64,000 nt of DNA from an uncultured Oscillospiraceae bacterium (lineage in GTDB: Bacteria > Bacillota > Clostridia > Oscillospirales > Oscillospiraceae): contig CAJTYK010000002.1 of the NCBI GenBank assembly GCA_910584285.1, forward strand, positions 1 to 64,000, written 5' to 3'. How positions within the stretch are numbered: the stretch's first letter is position 1; the number at the start of each line of letters is the position of its first letter. Positions 8,223 through 16,532 of this stretch are shown here, in pieces. The translations under genes were made by a program, and so were the position numbers. Under the pieces are notes generated by a model. It did not search any database. It was not told the DNA's origin and worked only from the letters and a program-made list of their open reading frames with translations.

Positions 8223-8258
8223 GGGGCGGGCGGGTTCGCCCGCCCCGCATCGCTTTTT
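8223..8258 (+). terminator. GC-rich hairpin, possible partial terminator
   Basis: GGGGCGGGCG-GGTT-CGCCCGCCCC stem at 8223-8246, then GCATCGC and CTTTTT. The T-run starts several bases after the stem, so termination may be weak. It separates the 50-residue gene from the next one. Confidence 0.5.
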
Positions 8259-8273
8259 ATGGAGGACAGCGCT

Positions 8274-8546
8274 ATGATGTATCCCTTTATGACCTTGGAT
8301 GACGGTACCGAGATTGTCCACTCTGAAATGAAAGAGGACGGCCAGGTCAAGGTATATCTGGAACGGCCGGACGAAAAGGACTGCTTCCATCATGCCGTCT
8401 GCTGGCTTCCCGGCTACGTCTGGGAGGATATCTCCGGCTTTTCTGAGGAGGATGTGGCCCGCTTTCAGAAGATCATCCAGTCCACAGCCCATTTGATCCT
8501 GCAATTCTCCCAGGAGGGGGGCTTTGACAGTGCCGCAAGTTTTTAA
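8274..8546 (+). CDS. Uncharacterised 90-residue protein next to DUF4160
   Basis: Begins MMYPFMTLDDGTEIVHSEM, is acidic, and contains a conserved-looking core: KVYLERPDEKDCFHHAVCWL, YVWEDISGFSEEDVARFQ and a C-terminal helix (HLILQFSQEGGFD). The frame is open from ATG 8259, but GGAGG at 8261-8265 points to ATG 8274. It overlaps the DUF4160 gene by 17 nt, so the two are probably co-translated and may form a complex. No named domain assigned. The pair could be a toxin-antitoxin-like or other two-part module; the sequence alone does not say which. Confidence 0.8.
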   Translation: MMYPFMTLDDGTEIVHSEMKEDGQVKVYLERPDEKDCFHHAVCWLPGYVWEDISGFSEEDVARFQKIIQSTAHLILQFSQEGGFDSAASF

Positions 8547-8808
8547 GATCGGTTCTTACTGGGTCTATTTCTGGTCTAACGAAAACGATCCTCTGGAACC
8601 GGTGCACGTCCATGTCTGCCAGGGGGCTCCCACCGCCGGGGCCACAAAGGTTTGGATCACCCGGGCTGGGAAATGCTATTTGTGTCACAACAATGGAAAG
8701 ATCCCGGAGCGGACGCTCCGGAACATCATCAAAATTCTTGAGGCCAGAAGCGAGGAAATCATTGAAAAGTGGATAGCCTATTTTGGTGAGATCAACTATT
8801 TCTGCTGA
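8530..8808 (+). CDS. DUF4160 domain protein
   Basis: 92-residue protein of the DUF4160 family, small proteins often found beside antitoxin-like partners. Typical features: N-terminal PQVFKIGSYWVYFWSNE, the conserved EPVHVHVCQG, TKVWITRAGKCYL and a C-terminal helix (ERTLRNIIKILEARSEEII). GTG 8530 is taken as the start because GGAGGGGGG lies 8-9 nt upstream; TTG 8524 is an alternative. It overlaps the previous gene by 17 nt and ends 31 bp before rbfA. Biochemical activity of this family is not established to my knowledge. Confidence 0.85.
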   Translation: MPQVFKIGSYWVYFWSNENDPLEPVHVHVCQGAPTAGATKVWITRAGKCYLCHNNGKIPERTLRNIIKILEARSEEIIEKWIAYFGEINYFC

Positions 8809-8839
8809 TGCTTTGATTACGATGCAAAGGAGAAACGCT

Positions 8840-9235
8840 ATGGCAGGCAACCGAATCGGCCGCGTCAACGAGGAGATCCAGCGGGAGCTGGCCGCCCTCA
8901 TCCCCACGGTGAAGGATCCCCGGGTGGCGGAGGCGGGCATGGTGAGCGTCACCGCCGTGGACACCACCCCCGATCTGAAATACGCCAAAATCTACGTCAG
9001 CGCCCTGAACAAGGACAGCAGCGCCCAGCTTTTGAAGGGCCTCAAATCCGCCGCTGGCTACCTGCGCCGGGAGCTGGGCCGGGCGCTCAACCTGCGCAAC
9101 ACCCCGGAGCTGTCCTTTGTCCGGGACGACTCCATCGACAAGGGGGCCCACATCCTGGATCTGCTGCGCAACCCGGACGTGGTGAAGCCCCCCAACCCCG
9201 CCAATGAGCACATCATTCTGGACGAGGAGGTTTAA
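8840..9235 (+). CDS. rbfA: Ribosome-binding factor A
   Basis: 131-residue KH-fold protein needed for 16S rRNA 5'-end maturation. Family sequence: NRIGRVNEEIQRELAALI, KDPRVAEAGMVSVTAVDTTPDLKYAKIYVS, and a C-terminal TPELSFVRDDSIDKGAHI. ATG 8840 follows AAAGGAG. The frame remains open 19 codons upstream into the DUF4160 gene, but that part is unlike RbfA. nrnA starts 6 bp after its stop. Confidence 0.95.
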   Translation: MAGNRIGRVNEEIQRELAALIPTVKDPRVAEAGMVSVTAVDTTPDLKYAKIYVSALNKDSSAQLLKGLKSAAGYLRRELGRALNLRNTPELSFVRDDSIDKGAHILDLLRNPDVVKPPNPANEHIILDEEV

Positions 9236-9241
9236 CAACCC

Positions 9242-10201
9242 ATGGATTACCGGGAAGCGGCGGCGTTTCTGCGCGCCCATGACAACTATCTGATCCTAAC
9301 CCACAAGCGGCCCGACGGAGACACCATCGGCTGTGCCGCGGGGCTGTGCCGCACCCTGCGGGAGCTGGGCAAAACGGCCTATGTGCTGCCAAACGAGGAT
9401 GTCATTCCCCTGCTGGAGAGCTACCTGGACGGCCTCACCGCCCCGGACGGCTTTGCCCCGGACACGGTGGTGAGCACCGACGTGGCCACGGAGAACCTGC
9501 TGCCGGACAGTGCCGCCGGGTACAAGGGCCGGATCGACCTTGCCATTGACCACCACCCCTCCCAGGAGTTTTTCGCCAGGGAGACCTGTCTGGAGGCGGA
9601 CAAGGCCGCCTGCGGTGAGATCATCTGGAAGATCTGCGGCGAGCTGGGGGTGATGGACGGGGAGATCGCCACGCCGCTGTATGTGGCCATCGCCACCGAT
9701 TGCGGCTGCTTCGTCTACGCCAACACCACCCCACACACCCACCGGGCGGCGGCGGCGCTGATGGAGCAGGGCATCCCCGTCCAGGCGCTGAACAAGCGGC
9801 ATTTCCGCACCAAGTCGCTGGCCCGAATGAAGTTGGAGAGCCTGATCCTCCAGAATATGCACCTGTATCATGACGGCACGGTGGCAGTGGCCCCCATCTC
9901 TCTGGAGCTGATAGCTCAGGCCGGCGCCACCAGTGAGGACACGGACGACATCGCCGCCTTCCTGGGCCAGCTCAAGGGTGTGCTCCACACCGCCACCATC
10001 CGGGAGCACGAGGGGGGCGAGTGCCGCGTCTCCGTGCGCACCAAGGCGGACGAGCTCAACGCCACCCGGGTCTGCGCCCGGCTGGGCGGGGGAGGGCATA
10101 AGGCCGCCTCCGGCTGCACCGTGAAGGGGACGGTGGACGAGGCGGAGCGGGCTATTCTGGCCGCCATCGACGAACAGCTGAGCGAGCCCAACCAGGATTG
10201 A
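9242..10201 (+). CDS. nrnA: DHH-family phosphoesterase, NrnA-like
   Basis: 319-residue bifunctional oligoribonuclease / pAp phosphatase, which degrades 2-5 nt RNAs and 3'-phosphoadenosine phosphate. Metal-binding motifs: ILTHKRPDGDTIG near residue 18-30, VVSTDVA, AIDHHPSQEF (the DHH), ATDCGCF, and the C-terminal DHHA1 signature GGGGHKAASGC. Length is typical. It sits between rbfA and truB, as is common in Firmicutes. Start ATG 9242 overlaps no other gene. Confidence 0.93.
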   Translation: MDYREAAAFLRAHDNYLILTHKRPDGDTIGCAAGLCRTLRELGKTAYVLPNEDVIPLLESYLDGLTAPDGFAPDTVVSTDVATENLLPDSAAGYKGRIDLAIDHHPSQEFFARETCLEADKAACGEIIWKICGELGVMDGEIATPLYVAIATDCGCFVYANTTPHTHRAAAALMEQGIPVQALNKRHFRTKSLARMKLESLILQNMHLYHDGTVAVAPISLELIAQAGATSEDTDDIAAFLGQLKGVLHTATIREHEGGECRVSVRTKADELNATRVCARLGGGGHKAASGCTVKGTVDEAERAILAAIDEQLSEPNQD

Positions 10202-10214
10202 TAAGGTCAAGGGC

Positions 10215-10246
10215 CTTCTTCTTTTTCTCGAGAGAAAAAGAAGAAG
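10215..10246. repeat. Perfect palindrome between nrnA and truB
   Basis: A 15-bp perfect inverted repeat, CTTCTTCTTTTTCTC / GAGAAAAAGAAGAAG, separated by only GA. It is A/T-rich with strict purine/pyrimidine strand bias and has no terminal T-run on either strand. It looks like a dispersed intergenic palindrome rather than a terminator. No gene in 10202-10312. Confidence 0.6.
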
Positions 10247-10312
10247 CAAGAAAAAGAGCTTGATGCTGGCCGCTGATGGGACAGTTTCCTTGCTGGGAGA
10301 GAGGTTCTGCCT

Positions 10313-11200
10313 ATGCCAAATGGAATTATTGTGATTGATAAGCCTGCCGGGTGGACCTCCATGGACGTGTGCGCCAAGCTGCGGGGGATGTTTCACGAGA
10401 AGCGGGTGGGCCACGGGGGCACGCTGGATCCCATGGCCACCGGGGTGCTGCCGGTGTTTCTGGGCCGAGCCACCCGAGCGGTGGAGTTTGCCGCTGATTC
10501 CGATAAGGAGTACATCGCGGGGTTAAAGCTGGGAGTTGTCACAGACACTCAGGATACCACCGGGGAGGTGCTGGAGGAACGGCCCGTGGACGTGACCCGG
10601 GACCAGCTCCTGGCGGCGCTGGCCCGGTTCACTGGGGACATCCAGCAGCTCCCGCCCATGTACTCCGCCATCAAGATAGGCGGCAAAAAGCTGTATGAGC
10701 TGGCCCGGAAGGGCAAAGAGGTGGAGCGCAAGCCCCGGCCCGTCACCATTCACGCCCTGGACGTGCTGGACGAGGCGCCGCCCGAGGGGGCGGACTGGCT
10801 GGTGCGGGTGGCGTGTTCTAAGGGCACCTACGTGCGCACCCTCTGCCACGACATTGGACAGGCCCTGGGCTGCGGGGCGTGCATGGCCTCCCTGCGGCGG
10901 GTCAAGGCGGCGGGCTTTACGCTAAAGAACGCTGTGACGCTAAAAGCGGTGCAGGAGGCAGTGGATCGGGGGGAGGGGGACTCCCTCCTGCTGCCTGTGG
11001 ACGCCTATTTTGCCGGCGTGCCCATGCTGGTGCTGAAAACCGACCGGGCGGAGAAGAAAATCCGCAACGGCGCGGCGCTAAACGCCCGTGATCTCCCGGA
11101 CGGGGCATACCGGGTGTACAGCATGGACAAGACCTTTCTGGCCCTTGGACAAGTAGTGGGCGGGACCCTCACTACCGTCAAGAGCTTTTTCGAGGTGTAG
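10313..11200 (+). CDS. truB: tRNA pseudouridine-55 synthase
   Basis: 295 residues; makes pseudouridine 55 in the T loop of tRNAs. Catalytic region GHGGTLDPMATGVLPVFLGRATR with the active Asp at about residue 42. Other conserved parts: IQQLPPMYSAIKIGGKKLYELARKG, SKGTYVRTLCHDIG, and a C-terminal PUA-like region. The TAG stop lies inside the palindromic repeat beginning at 11196. ribF follows after 81 bp, as usual. Confidence 0.95.
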   Translation: MPNGIIVIDKPAGWTSMDVCAKLRGMFHEKRVGHGGTLDPMATGVLPVFLGRATRAVEFAADSDKEYIAGLKLGVVTDTQDTTGEVLEERPVDVTRDQLLAALARFTGDIQQLPPMYSAIKIGGKKLYELARKGKEVERKPRPVTIHALDVLDEAPPEGADWLVRVACSKGTYVRTLCHDIGQALGCGACMASLRRVKAAGFTLKNAVTLKAVQEAVDRGEGDSLLLPVDAYFAGVPMLVLKTDRAEKKIRNGAALNARDLPDGAYRVYSMDKTFLALGQVVGGTLTTVKSFFEV

Positions 11201-11266
11201 GGGCGGATATGAGCCGCCCGCATAAACGAGAGCGAAACCGACGGGCGGATGATATCCGCCCCTACA
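11196..11266. repeat. TGTAGGGGCGGATAT palindromic repeat
   Basis: Arms TGTAGGGGCGGATAT (11196-11210) and ATATCCGCCCCTACA (11252-11266) are perfect reverse complements; inside them CCGCCCG and CGGGCGG pair again. The truB stop codon lies in the left arm. Similar in its first ten bases to 4971-4997. Probable REP-like repeat filling the truB-ribF gap. Confidence 0.7.
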
Positions 11267-11281
11267 GAGGTGTAATCACCG

Positions 11282-12199
11282 ATGGATACTCAACGAAATG
11301 TAATCGCCCTGGGCTTCTTCGACGGGGTACATCTGGGCCACGGGGCGCTGCTGCGGCGGGTGGGGTCGCGGGCCGCGGAGCTGGACGCCCGCCCCTGCGC
11401 CTTTACCTTCGACCAGAGCCCCGCCGCCGCCCTCACCGGTAAGGAGGTGCCCCTGCTGTCCGGGGTGGATGACCGGGCGTGGCTGATGGAAACGCTATAC
11501 GGCATCCGGGAGGTCATCGTGGCCCCCTTTGCGGTCCTGCGGGACATGGACTGGCGGGACTTCGTGGGGGACTACCTCCGGCGGGAGCACGGGGCCGTCC
11601 ACGTGGTGGCGGGCCACGACTTCCACTTCGGCCGGGGCGGCCAGGGCAACCCCCAGCGGCTGGCGGAGGAGTGCGCCCGCCTGGGGATGGGCTGCGACAT
11701 CATCCCCAGGGTGGAGCTGGACGGGGTGACGGTGTCCTCCACCCACATCCGGGGCCTGGTGGAGCGGGGGGAGCTGGAGGAGGCCAACCGTTTTCTGGGC
11801 CATCCCTTTGTGCTGTCCGGCCCGGTGGTGCACGGCAGCGAGCTGGGCCGCACCCTGGGCACCCCCACCGCCAACCTGCACATACCGCCGGAGATCATCG
11901 TCCCCGGCTTCGGGGTGTACGCGGGCCGGGTGCGTCTGCCGGAGGTTGAGGATCGGCTGGCGGTGGTCAACATCGGGGTGCGTCCCACGGTGAACGCCGC
12001 CCTGTCCGGCGTGACGGTGGAGCCGTGGATCCTGGACTTCAGCGGCGACCTGTACGGCCGGATTCTCCGGCTGGAGCTCTACAAACGGCTGCGCCCCGAG
12101 CGGAGGTTTGGCAGCGTGGACGAGCTGCGCGCCGCCATTCTGGAAAACGCAGCGCAGACCCGGGCCTATTTTGCCGCAAAGGAGCACGCCTCATGTTAG
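11282..12199 (+). CDS. ribF: Bifunctional riboflavin kinase / FAD synthetase
   Basis: 305 residues; makes FMN and then FAD. N-terminal nucleotidyltransferase domain with LGFFDGVHLGH (about 11-21), VVAGHDFHFGRGGQG and DGVTVSSTHIR. C-terminal riboflavin kinase domain with GRTLGTPTANL (about 193-203), VPGFGVYAGRV, and ILDFSGDLYG. Flavin supply suits the many flavoproteins nearby (Bcd, Etf, Rnf). The stop overlaps the start of the DUF554 gene by 7 nt. No FMN riboswitch is visible upstream. Confidence 0.95.
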   Translation: MDTQRNVIALGFFDGVHLGHGALLRRVGSRAAELDARPCAFTFDQSPAAALTGKEVPLLSGVDDRAWLMETLYGIREVIVAPFAVLRDMDWRDFVGDYLRREHGAVHVVAGHDFHFGRGGQGNPQRLAEECARLGMGCDIIPRVELDGVTVSSTHIRGLVERGELEEANRFLGHPFVLSGPVVHGSELGRTLGTPTANLHIPPEIIVPGFGVYAGRVRLPEVEDRLAVVNIGVRPTVNAALSGVTVEPWILDFSGDLYGRILRLELYKRLRPERRFGSVDELRAAILENAAQTRAYFAAKEHASC

Positions 12200-12912
12200 C
12201 CACTGTCATCAACGTCATTTTGGTGCTGCTGGGCAGCGCCGCCGGCCTGCTGTTCAAGAACCTGATCAGCTCCCGCCTTATGGCCGTCCTCACCCAGGCG
12301 CTGGGCCTGTGTGTGCTGGGCGTGGGCATCAGCAGCGCCATCGGAACCCAAAATATGCTGTGCGTCATCGTGTGCATGGTGCTGGGCACTGTGCTGGGAA
12401 ACGCCGTGGACATTGAGCGCCGGCTGGAGGGAGCCGGGGATCTGCTCCGGGCCCGGATCCCCAAGGGGGAGGAAACAGGCCGCTTCACCGAGGGCTTTGT
12501 CAACGCCTCCCTGCTGTTCTGCGTGGGAGCCATGGCCATCACCGGCTCCATCGAGGCGGGGCTCAACCACAACTATGAGATCATCGTGTCCAAGGGCGTC
12601 ATCGACGGGGTGACCTCCATCTCCTTTGCCGCCACCATGGGGATCGGGGTGGCCTTTTCCGTCCTGCCGCTGCTGATCTACCAGGGGGGCATCACCCTGC
12701 TGGCGGAGTGGCTGGGACCTTACCTGCCCCAGGCGGTGATCACTGAGATGACCGCCGTGGGCGGCGCGCTGATCATCGGCATCGCCATCAATATGCTGGG
12801 TCTGGGCAGGGATCGGATCAAGGTGGGCAATATGCTGCCGGCTATGTTCCTGCCGATTTTATACTTGCCGCTGGCGGAGTGGATCAGTTCGCTGGCAGAA
12901 AAATTGCAGTAA
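12193..12912 (+). CDS. DUF554 family membrane protein
   Basis: 239-residue multi-pass membrane protein of the DUF554 (YdfK/YqgA-like) family. It begins MLATVINVILVLLGSAAGLL and has about six to seven hydrophobic segments, including ASLLFCVGAMAITGSI and the conserved DGVTSISFAATMGIGVAFS. Function unknown; transport has been proposed for the family. ATG 12193 overlaps the ribF stop by 7 nt. Its last coding segment (GNMLPAMFLPILYLPLAEW) is repeated 232 bp downstream with a different end. Confidence 0.88.
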   Translation: MLATVINVILVLLGSAAGLLFKNLISSRLMAVLTQALGLCVLGVGISSAIGTQNMLCVIVCMVLGTVLGNAVDIERRLEGAGDLLRARIPKGEETGRFTEGFVNASLLFCVGAMAITGSIEAGLNHNYEIIVSKGVIDGVTSISFAATMGIGVAFSVLPLLIYQGGITLLAEWLGPYLPQAVITEMTAVGGALIIGIAINMLGLGRDRIKVGNMLPAMFLPILYLPLAEWISSLAEKLQ

Positions 12913-13057
12913 GCAGATTGCCCACAGGGCCCCGCCGTAGGGCGGGACGGCGCTTGCGCCGCAAATGCTTTGCGCGGCAAAGCATTTATCCGGGCCGGAT
13001 TCACTCCGGGCCGGATAAAGTCCAAAGGGGCCCCATCAAAGCAGGCTTTGATGGGGT
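12913..13057. repeat. String of short hairpins after the DUF554 gene
   Basis: Successive small inverted repeats: GGCGC/GCGCC, AAATGCTTTGC/GCAAAGCATTT, two near-identical copies of CCGGGCCGGAT, and CCCCATCAAAG/CTTTGATGGGG. No open frame with coding character. It separates the two copies of the DUF554 gene end, and a similar array lies at 14247-14385. Confidence 0.65.
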
Positions 13058-13131
13058 GGCAATATGCTGCCGGCTATGTTCCTGCCGATTCTATACTTAC
13101 CGCTGGCGGAGTGGCTGGCGGGGCTGTTCTG
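13058..13131 (+). pseudogene. Duplicated 3' end of the DUF554 gene
   Basis: 13058-13114 repeats 12826-12882 with two base differences in 57. It reads GNMLPAMFLPILYLPLAEW and then LAGLF-stop instead of ISSLAEKLQ-stop. No start codon or remaining 5' part is present, so this is a fragment of a duplicated or alternative gene end. The rest of 13132-13240 shows no gene; it carries a CGCTGT/ACGGCAG-type hairpin. Confidence 0.7.
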
Positions 13132-13242
13132 AGCAGAAAACCGCTGTCCCCCGGACTGGAGGACGGCAGTTTTTTCCGTCTCAGTCCGGCGGGAAAGCTG
13201 GAGAATTTTTGTGAAAATCCGAAAGATTGCCGCAAAAACTCC

Positions 13243-13271
13243 TTGCAATAGCCGGACAAAGGCGGTATACT
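13243..13271 (+). promoter_or_regulatory. Sigma-A-like promoter of the butyrate operon
   Basis: TTGCAA (13243-13248), 17-bp spacer, TATACT (13266-13271). Transcription would start near 13278, giving a leader of about 190 nt before crt. The leader is C-rich, then has TTGTTAAAAAAATAGCGAAC near 13366, whose first half resembles a Rex half-site, and a GC-rich stretch before the AAGGAGG ribosome site. Confidence 0.65.
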
Positions 13272-13468
13272 ATGTGAGGATTCAATAGGGCACCCCCACC
13301 CACCCTGACGCGGCATGACCGGCGGACGTCGCCACGGCTCATTGCCGCACCCCTTTCCCCCTGGTTTGTTAAAAAAATAGCGAACTTTTTGCTGGAGGGA
13401 GCGGGGCGGCGGGGTGTCCCCGGAGTCAGATCTCATAGCGCAAGTACATTTATTAAGGAGGCAACGTG

Positions 13469-14245
13469 ATGTCATTTGTAAACTTTGAACAGCAGGGCGC
13501 TGTGGCCATCCTGACCATCAACCGCCCCGAGGCGCTCAACGCCCTGAACAGTCAGGTGCTGAGCGACCTGGACGAGGCCATCGCCAAGGTGGAGGCTGCG
13601 GACGACGTCCACGCGGTCATTATCACCGGTGCGGGCCGCTCCTTCGTGGCAGGGGCCGACATCGGCGAGATGAAGGGCTTCTCTGCCCGGGATGGCAAGC
13701 AGTTCGGCGTCCACGGCGGCGGCGTGTTCCTGAAGCTGGAGAACCTGTCCAAGCCCGTCATTGCGGCGGTGAACGGCTTCGCCCTGGGCGGCGGCTGTGA
13801 GCTGTCCATGGCCTGCGACATCCGCATCGCCTCCGAGAAGGCCAAGTTCGGCCAGCCCGAGGTGGGCCTGGGCATCACCCCGGGCTTCGGCGGCACCCAG
13901 CGGCTGCCCCGCATCGTGGGCATCTCCAAGGCCATGGAGCTCATCCTCACCGCCAAGGTTATCGGCGCCGCCGAGGCCAAGGAGATCGGCCTGGTCAGCG
14001 CTGTCTATCCCCCCGAGGAGCTGATGGACAAGGCCATGGAGCTGGCCAACGCCATCTGCGCCAACGCCCCCATCGCTGTGGCCGAGTCCAAGCGGTGCAT
14101 CCGCATGGGGATGCAGACCGACATCGCCACCGGCTCCGCCTTCGAGGCCGAGGCCTTCGGCGTCACCTGCGGCACCGAGGACAAGAACGAGGGCATGGGC
14201 GCCTTCCTGGAGAAGCGCGCCGAGAAGCACTTCCAGAATAAGTAA
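13469..14245 (+). CDS. crt: Short-chain enoyl-CoA hydratase (crotonase)
   Basis: 258 residues; hydrates crotonyl-CoA, or in the butyrate direction dehydrates 3-hydroxybutyryl-CoA. Crotonase-fold motifs: NRPEALNALN, SFVAGADIGEMKGF (oxyanion loop), FALGGGCELSMACD with one catalytic Glu near 111, and FGQPEVGLGITPGFGGTQRL with the second near 131. ATG 13469 lies 8 nt behind AAGGAGG; GTG 13466 is too close. First gene of crt-hbd-bcd-etfB-etfA. The thiolase gene is not in the window. Its last 21 bases recur at 14386. Confidence 0.95.
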   Translation: MSFVNFEQQGAVAILTINRPEALNALNSQVLSDLDEAIAKVEAADDVHAVIITGAGRSFVAGADIGEMKGFSARDGKQFGVHGGGVFLKLENLSKPVIAAVNGFALGGGCELSMACDIRIASEKAKFGQPEVGLGITPGFGGTQRLPRIVGISKAMELILTAKVIGAAEAKEIGLVSAVYPPEELMDKAMELANAICANAPIAVAESKRCIRMGMQTDIATGSAFEAEAFGVTCGTEDKNEGMGAFLEKRAEKHFQNK

Positions 14246-14246
14246 C

Positions 14247-14406
14247 GCCGTCCAATCCCCCGTCCGCCCCGCAGGGCAGGGGGGTATCGCGCCGAAGGCG
14301 CGTATCCAGGGGGGACTGGTCCCCCCTGGAAGGCGCGTATGCTGCCGCGCAGCGGCAGAGGTTTTCCGCAGAAAACCGACGCGCCAGCACTTCCAGAACA
14401 AGTAAC
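14247..14406. repeat. Hairpin array ending in a copy of the crt 3' end
   Basis: Consecutive hairpins CGCGCC/GGCGCG, CCAGGGGGGAC/GTCCCCCCTGG, TGCCGC/GCGGCA and GGTTTTC/GAAAACC lie between crt and hbd. The array ends with 14386-14406, a 20/21 match to the end of crt (14226-14246) including its stop codon. No gene. It is organised like 12913-13131. Confidence 0.75.
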
Positions 14407-14450
14407 CCCAATTTCATCCACATAAATTTTTAATCAGGAGGTACATCATT

Positions 14451-15323
14451 ATGAAAAAAGTAGGCGTGATCGGCGCGGGCACCATGGGTCAGGGCATCGC
14501 CAAGGCGTTTGCGCAGTCCGGCTGGGCTGTGGCTCTGTGCGACATCAAGCAGGAGTGGGCCGACAACGGCAAAGCCAAGATCCAGAAGGGCTACGCCAAG
14601 CTGGTGGAAAAGGGCAAGATGGATCAGGCCAAGGCCGACGCCAACGTAGCCGCCATCACCGCGGGCCTCAAGGAGGATCTGTGCGCTGACTGCGATCTGA
14701 TCGTGGAGGCCGCCTTCGAGGACATGGGCGTGAAGCAGACTACCTTCGGTGAGCTGGACAAGATCTGCAAGCCGGAGTGCATCTTCGCCTCCAACACCTC
14801 CAGCCTGTCCATCACCGAGATCGGCAAGGGCCTGAGCCGTCCCCTCATCGGGATGCACTTCTTCAACCCCGCCGACCGGATGAAGCTGATTGAGGTTATT
14901 GCCGGCGCCAACACCCCCTCCGACATGGTGAACACCATCGTGGCCATCTCCGAGGAGCTGGGCAAGACCCCCGTGCAGGTCAACGAGGCCGCCGGCTTTG
15001 TGGTCAACCGGATCCTGATCCCCATGATCAACGAGGCCGCCTTCATCAAGATGGAGGGCGTGTCCAACATCGCCGGCATCGACGCCGCCATGAAGCTGGG
15101 CGCCAACCACCCCATGGGCCCCCTGGAGCTGGGCGACTTCATCGGCCTGGACATCTGCCTGGCCATCATGGACGTGCTGTATCACGAGACCGGCGACAGC
15201 AAGTACCGCGCCTGCCCGCTGATCCGGAAGATGGTGCGCGGCGGCCAGCTGGGCGTGAAGTCCGGCAAGGGCTTCTATGTCTACAACGCCGACCGCACCA
15301 AGACCGCCGTTGACGAGCTGTAA
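14451..15323 (+). CDS. hbd: 3-hydroxybutyryl-CoA dehydrogenase
   Basis: 290 residues; reduces acetoacetyl-CoA to 3-hydroxybutyryl-CoA with NAD(P)H. Rossmann motif VGVIGAGTMGQGIA at residues 4-17. Catalytic region SNTSSLSITEI and GMHFFNPADRMKLIEVI with the active His near 137. C-terminal dimerisation domain with VNRILIPMINEA and GANHPMGPLELGDFIGLD. Clean AGGAGG site before ATG 14451. Codon use is highly biased like its neighbours, which fits strong expression. Confidence 0.96.
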   Translation: MKKVGVIGAGTMGQGIAKAFAQSGWAVALCDIKQEWADNGKAKIQKGYAKLVEKGKMDQAKADANVAAITAGLKEDLCADCDLIVEAAFEDMGVKQTTFGELDKICKPECIFASNTSSLSITEIGKGLSRPLIGMHFFNPADRMKLIEVIAGANTPSDMVNTIVAISEELGKTPVQVNEAAGFVVNRILIPMINEAAFIKMEGVSNIAGIDAAMKLGANHPMGPLELGDFIGLDICLAIMDVLYHETGDSKYRACPLIRKMVRGGQLGVKSGKGFYVYNADRTKTAVDEL

Positions 15324-15362
15324 GAGTATGCCGGTACGGTTTTTATAAGGAGGAATACATCC

Positions 15363-16517
<1,155 letters not shown>

Positions 16518-16532
16518 GGAGGTAGAAACACC

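Noticed and set aside
13361..13386. Rex operator in the butyrate leader
   Set aside because: Only TTGTTAA matches; the second half (AGCGAAC) differs too much from TTAACAA, so it is noted but not called.
13278..13465. Riboswitch in the leader of the butyrate operon
   Set aside because: GC-rich and partly self-complementary, but no known aptamer core was recognised.
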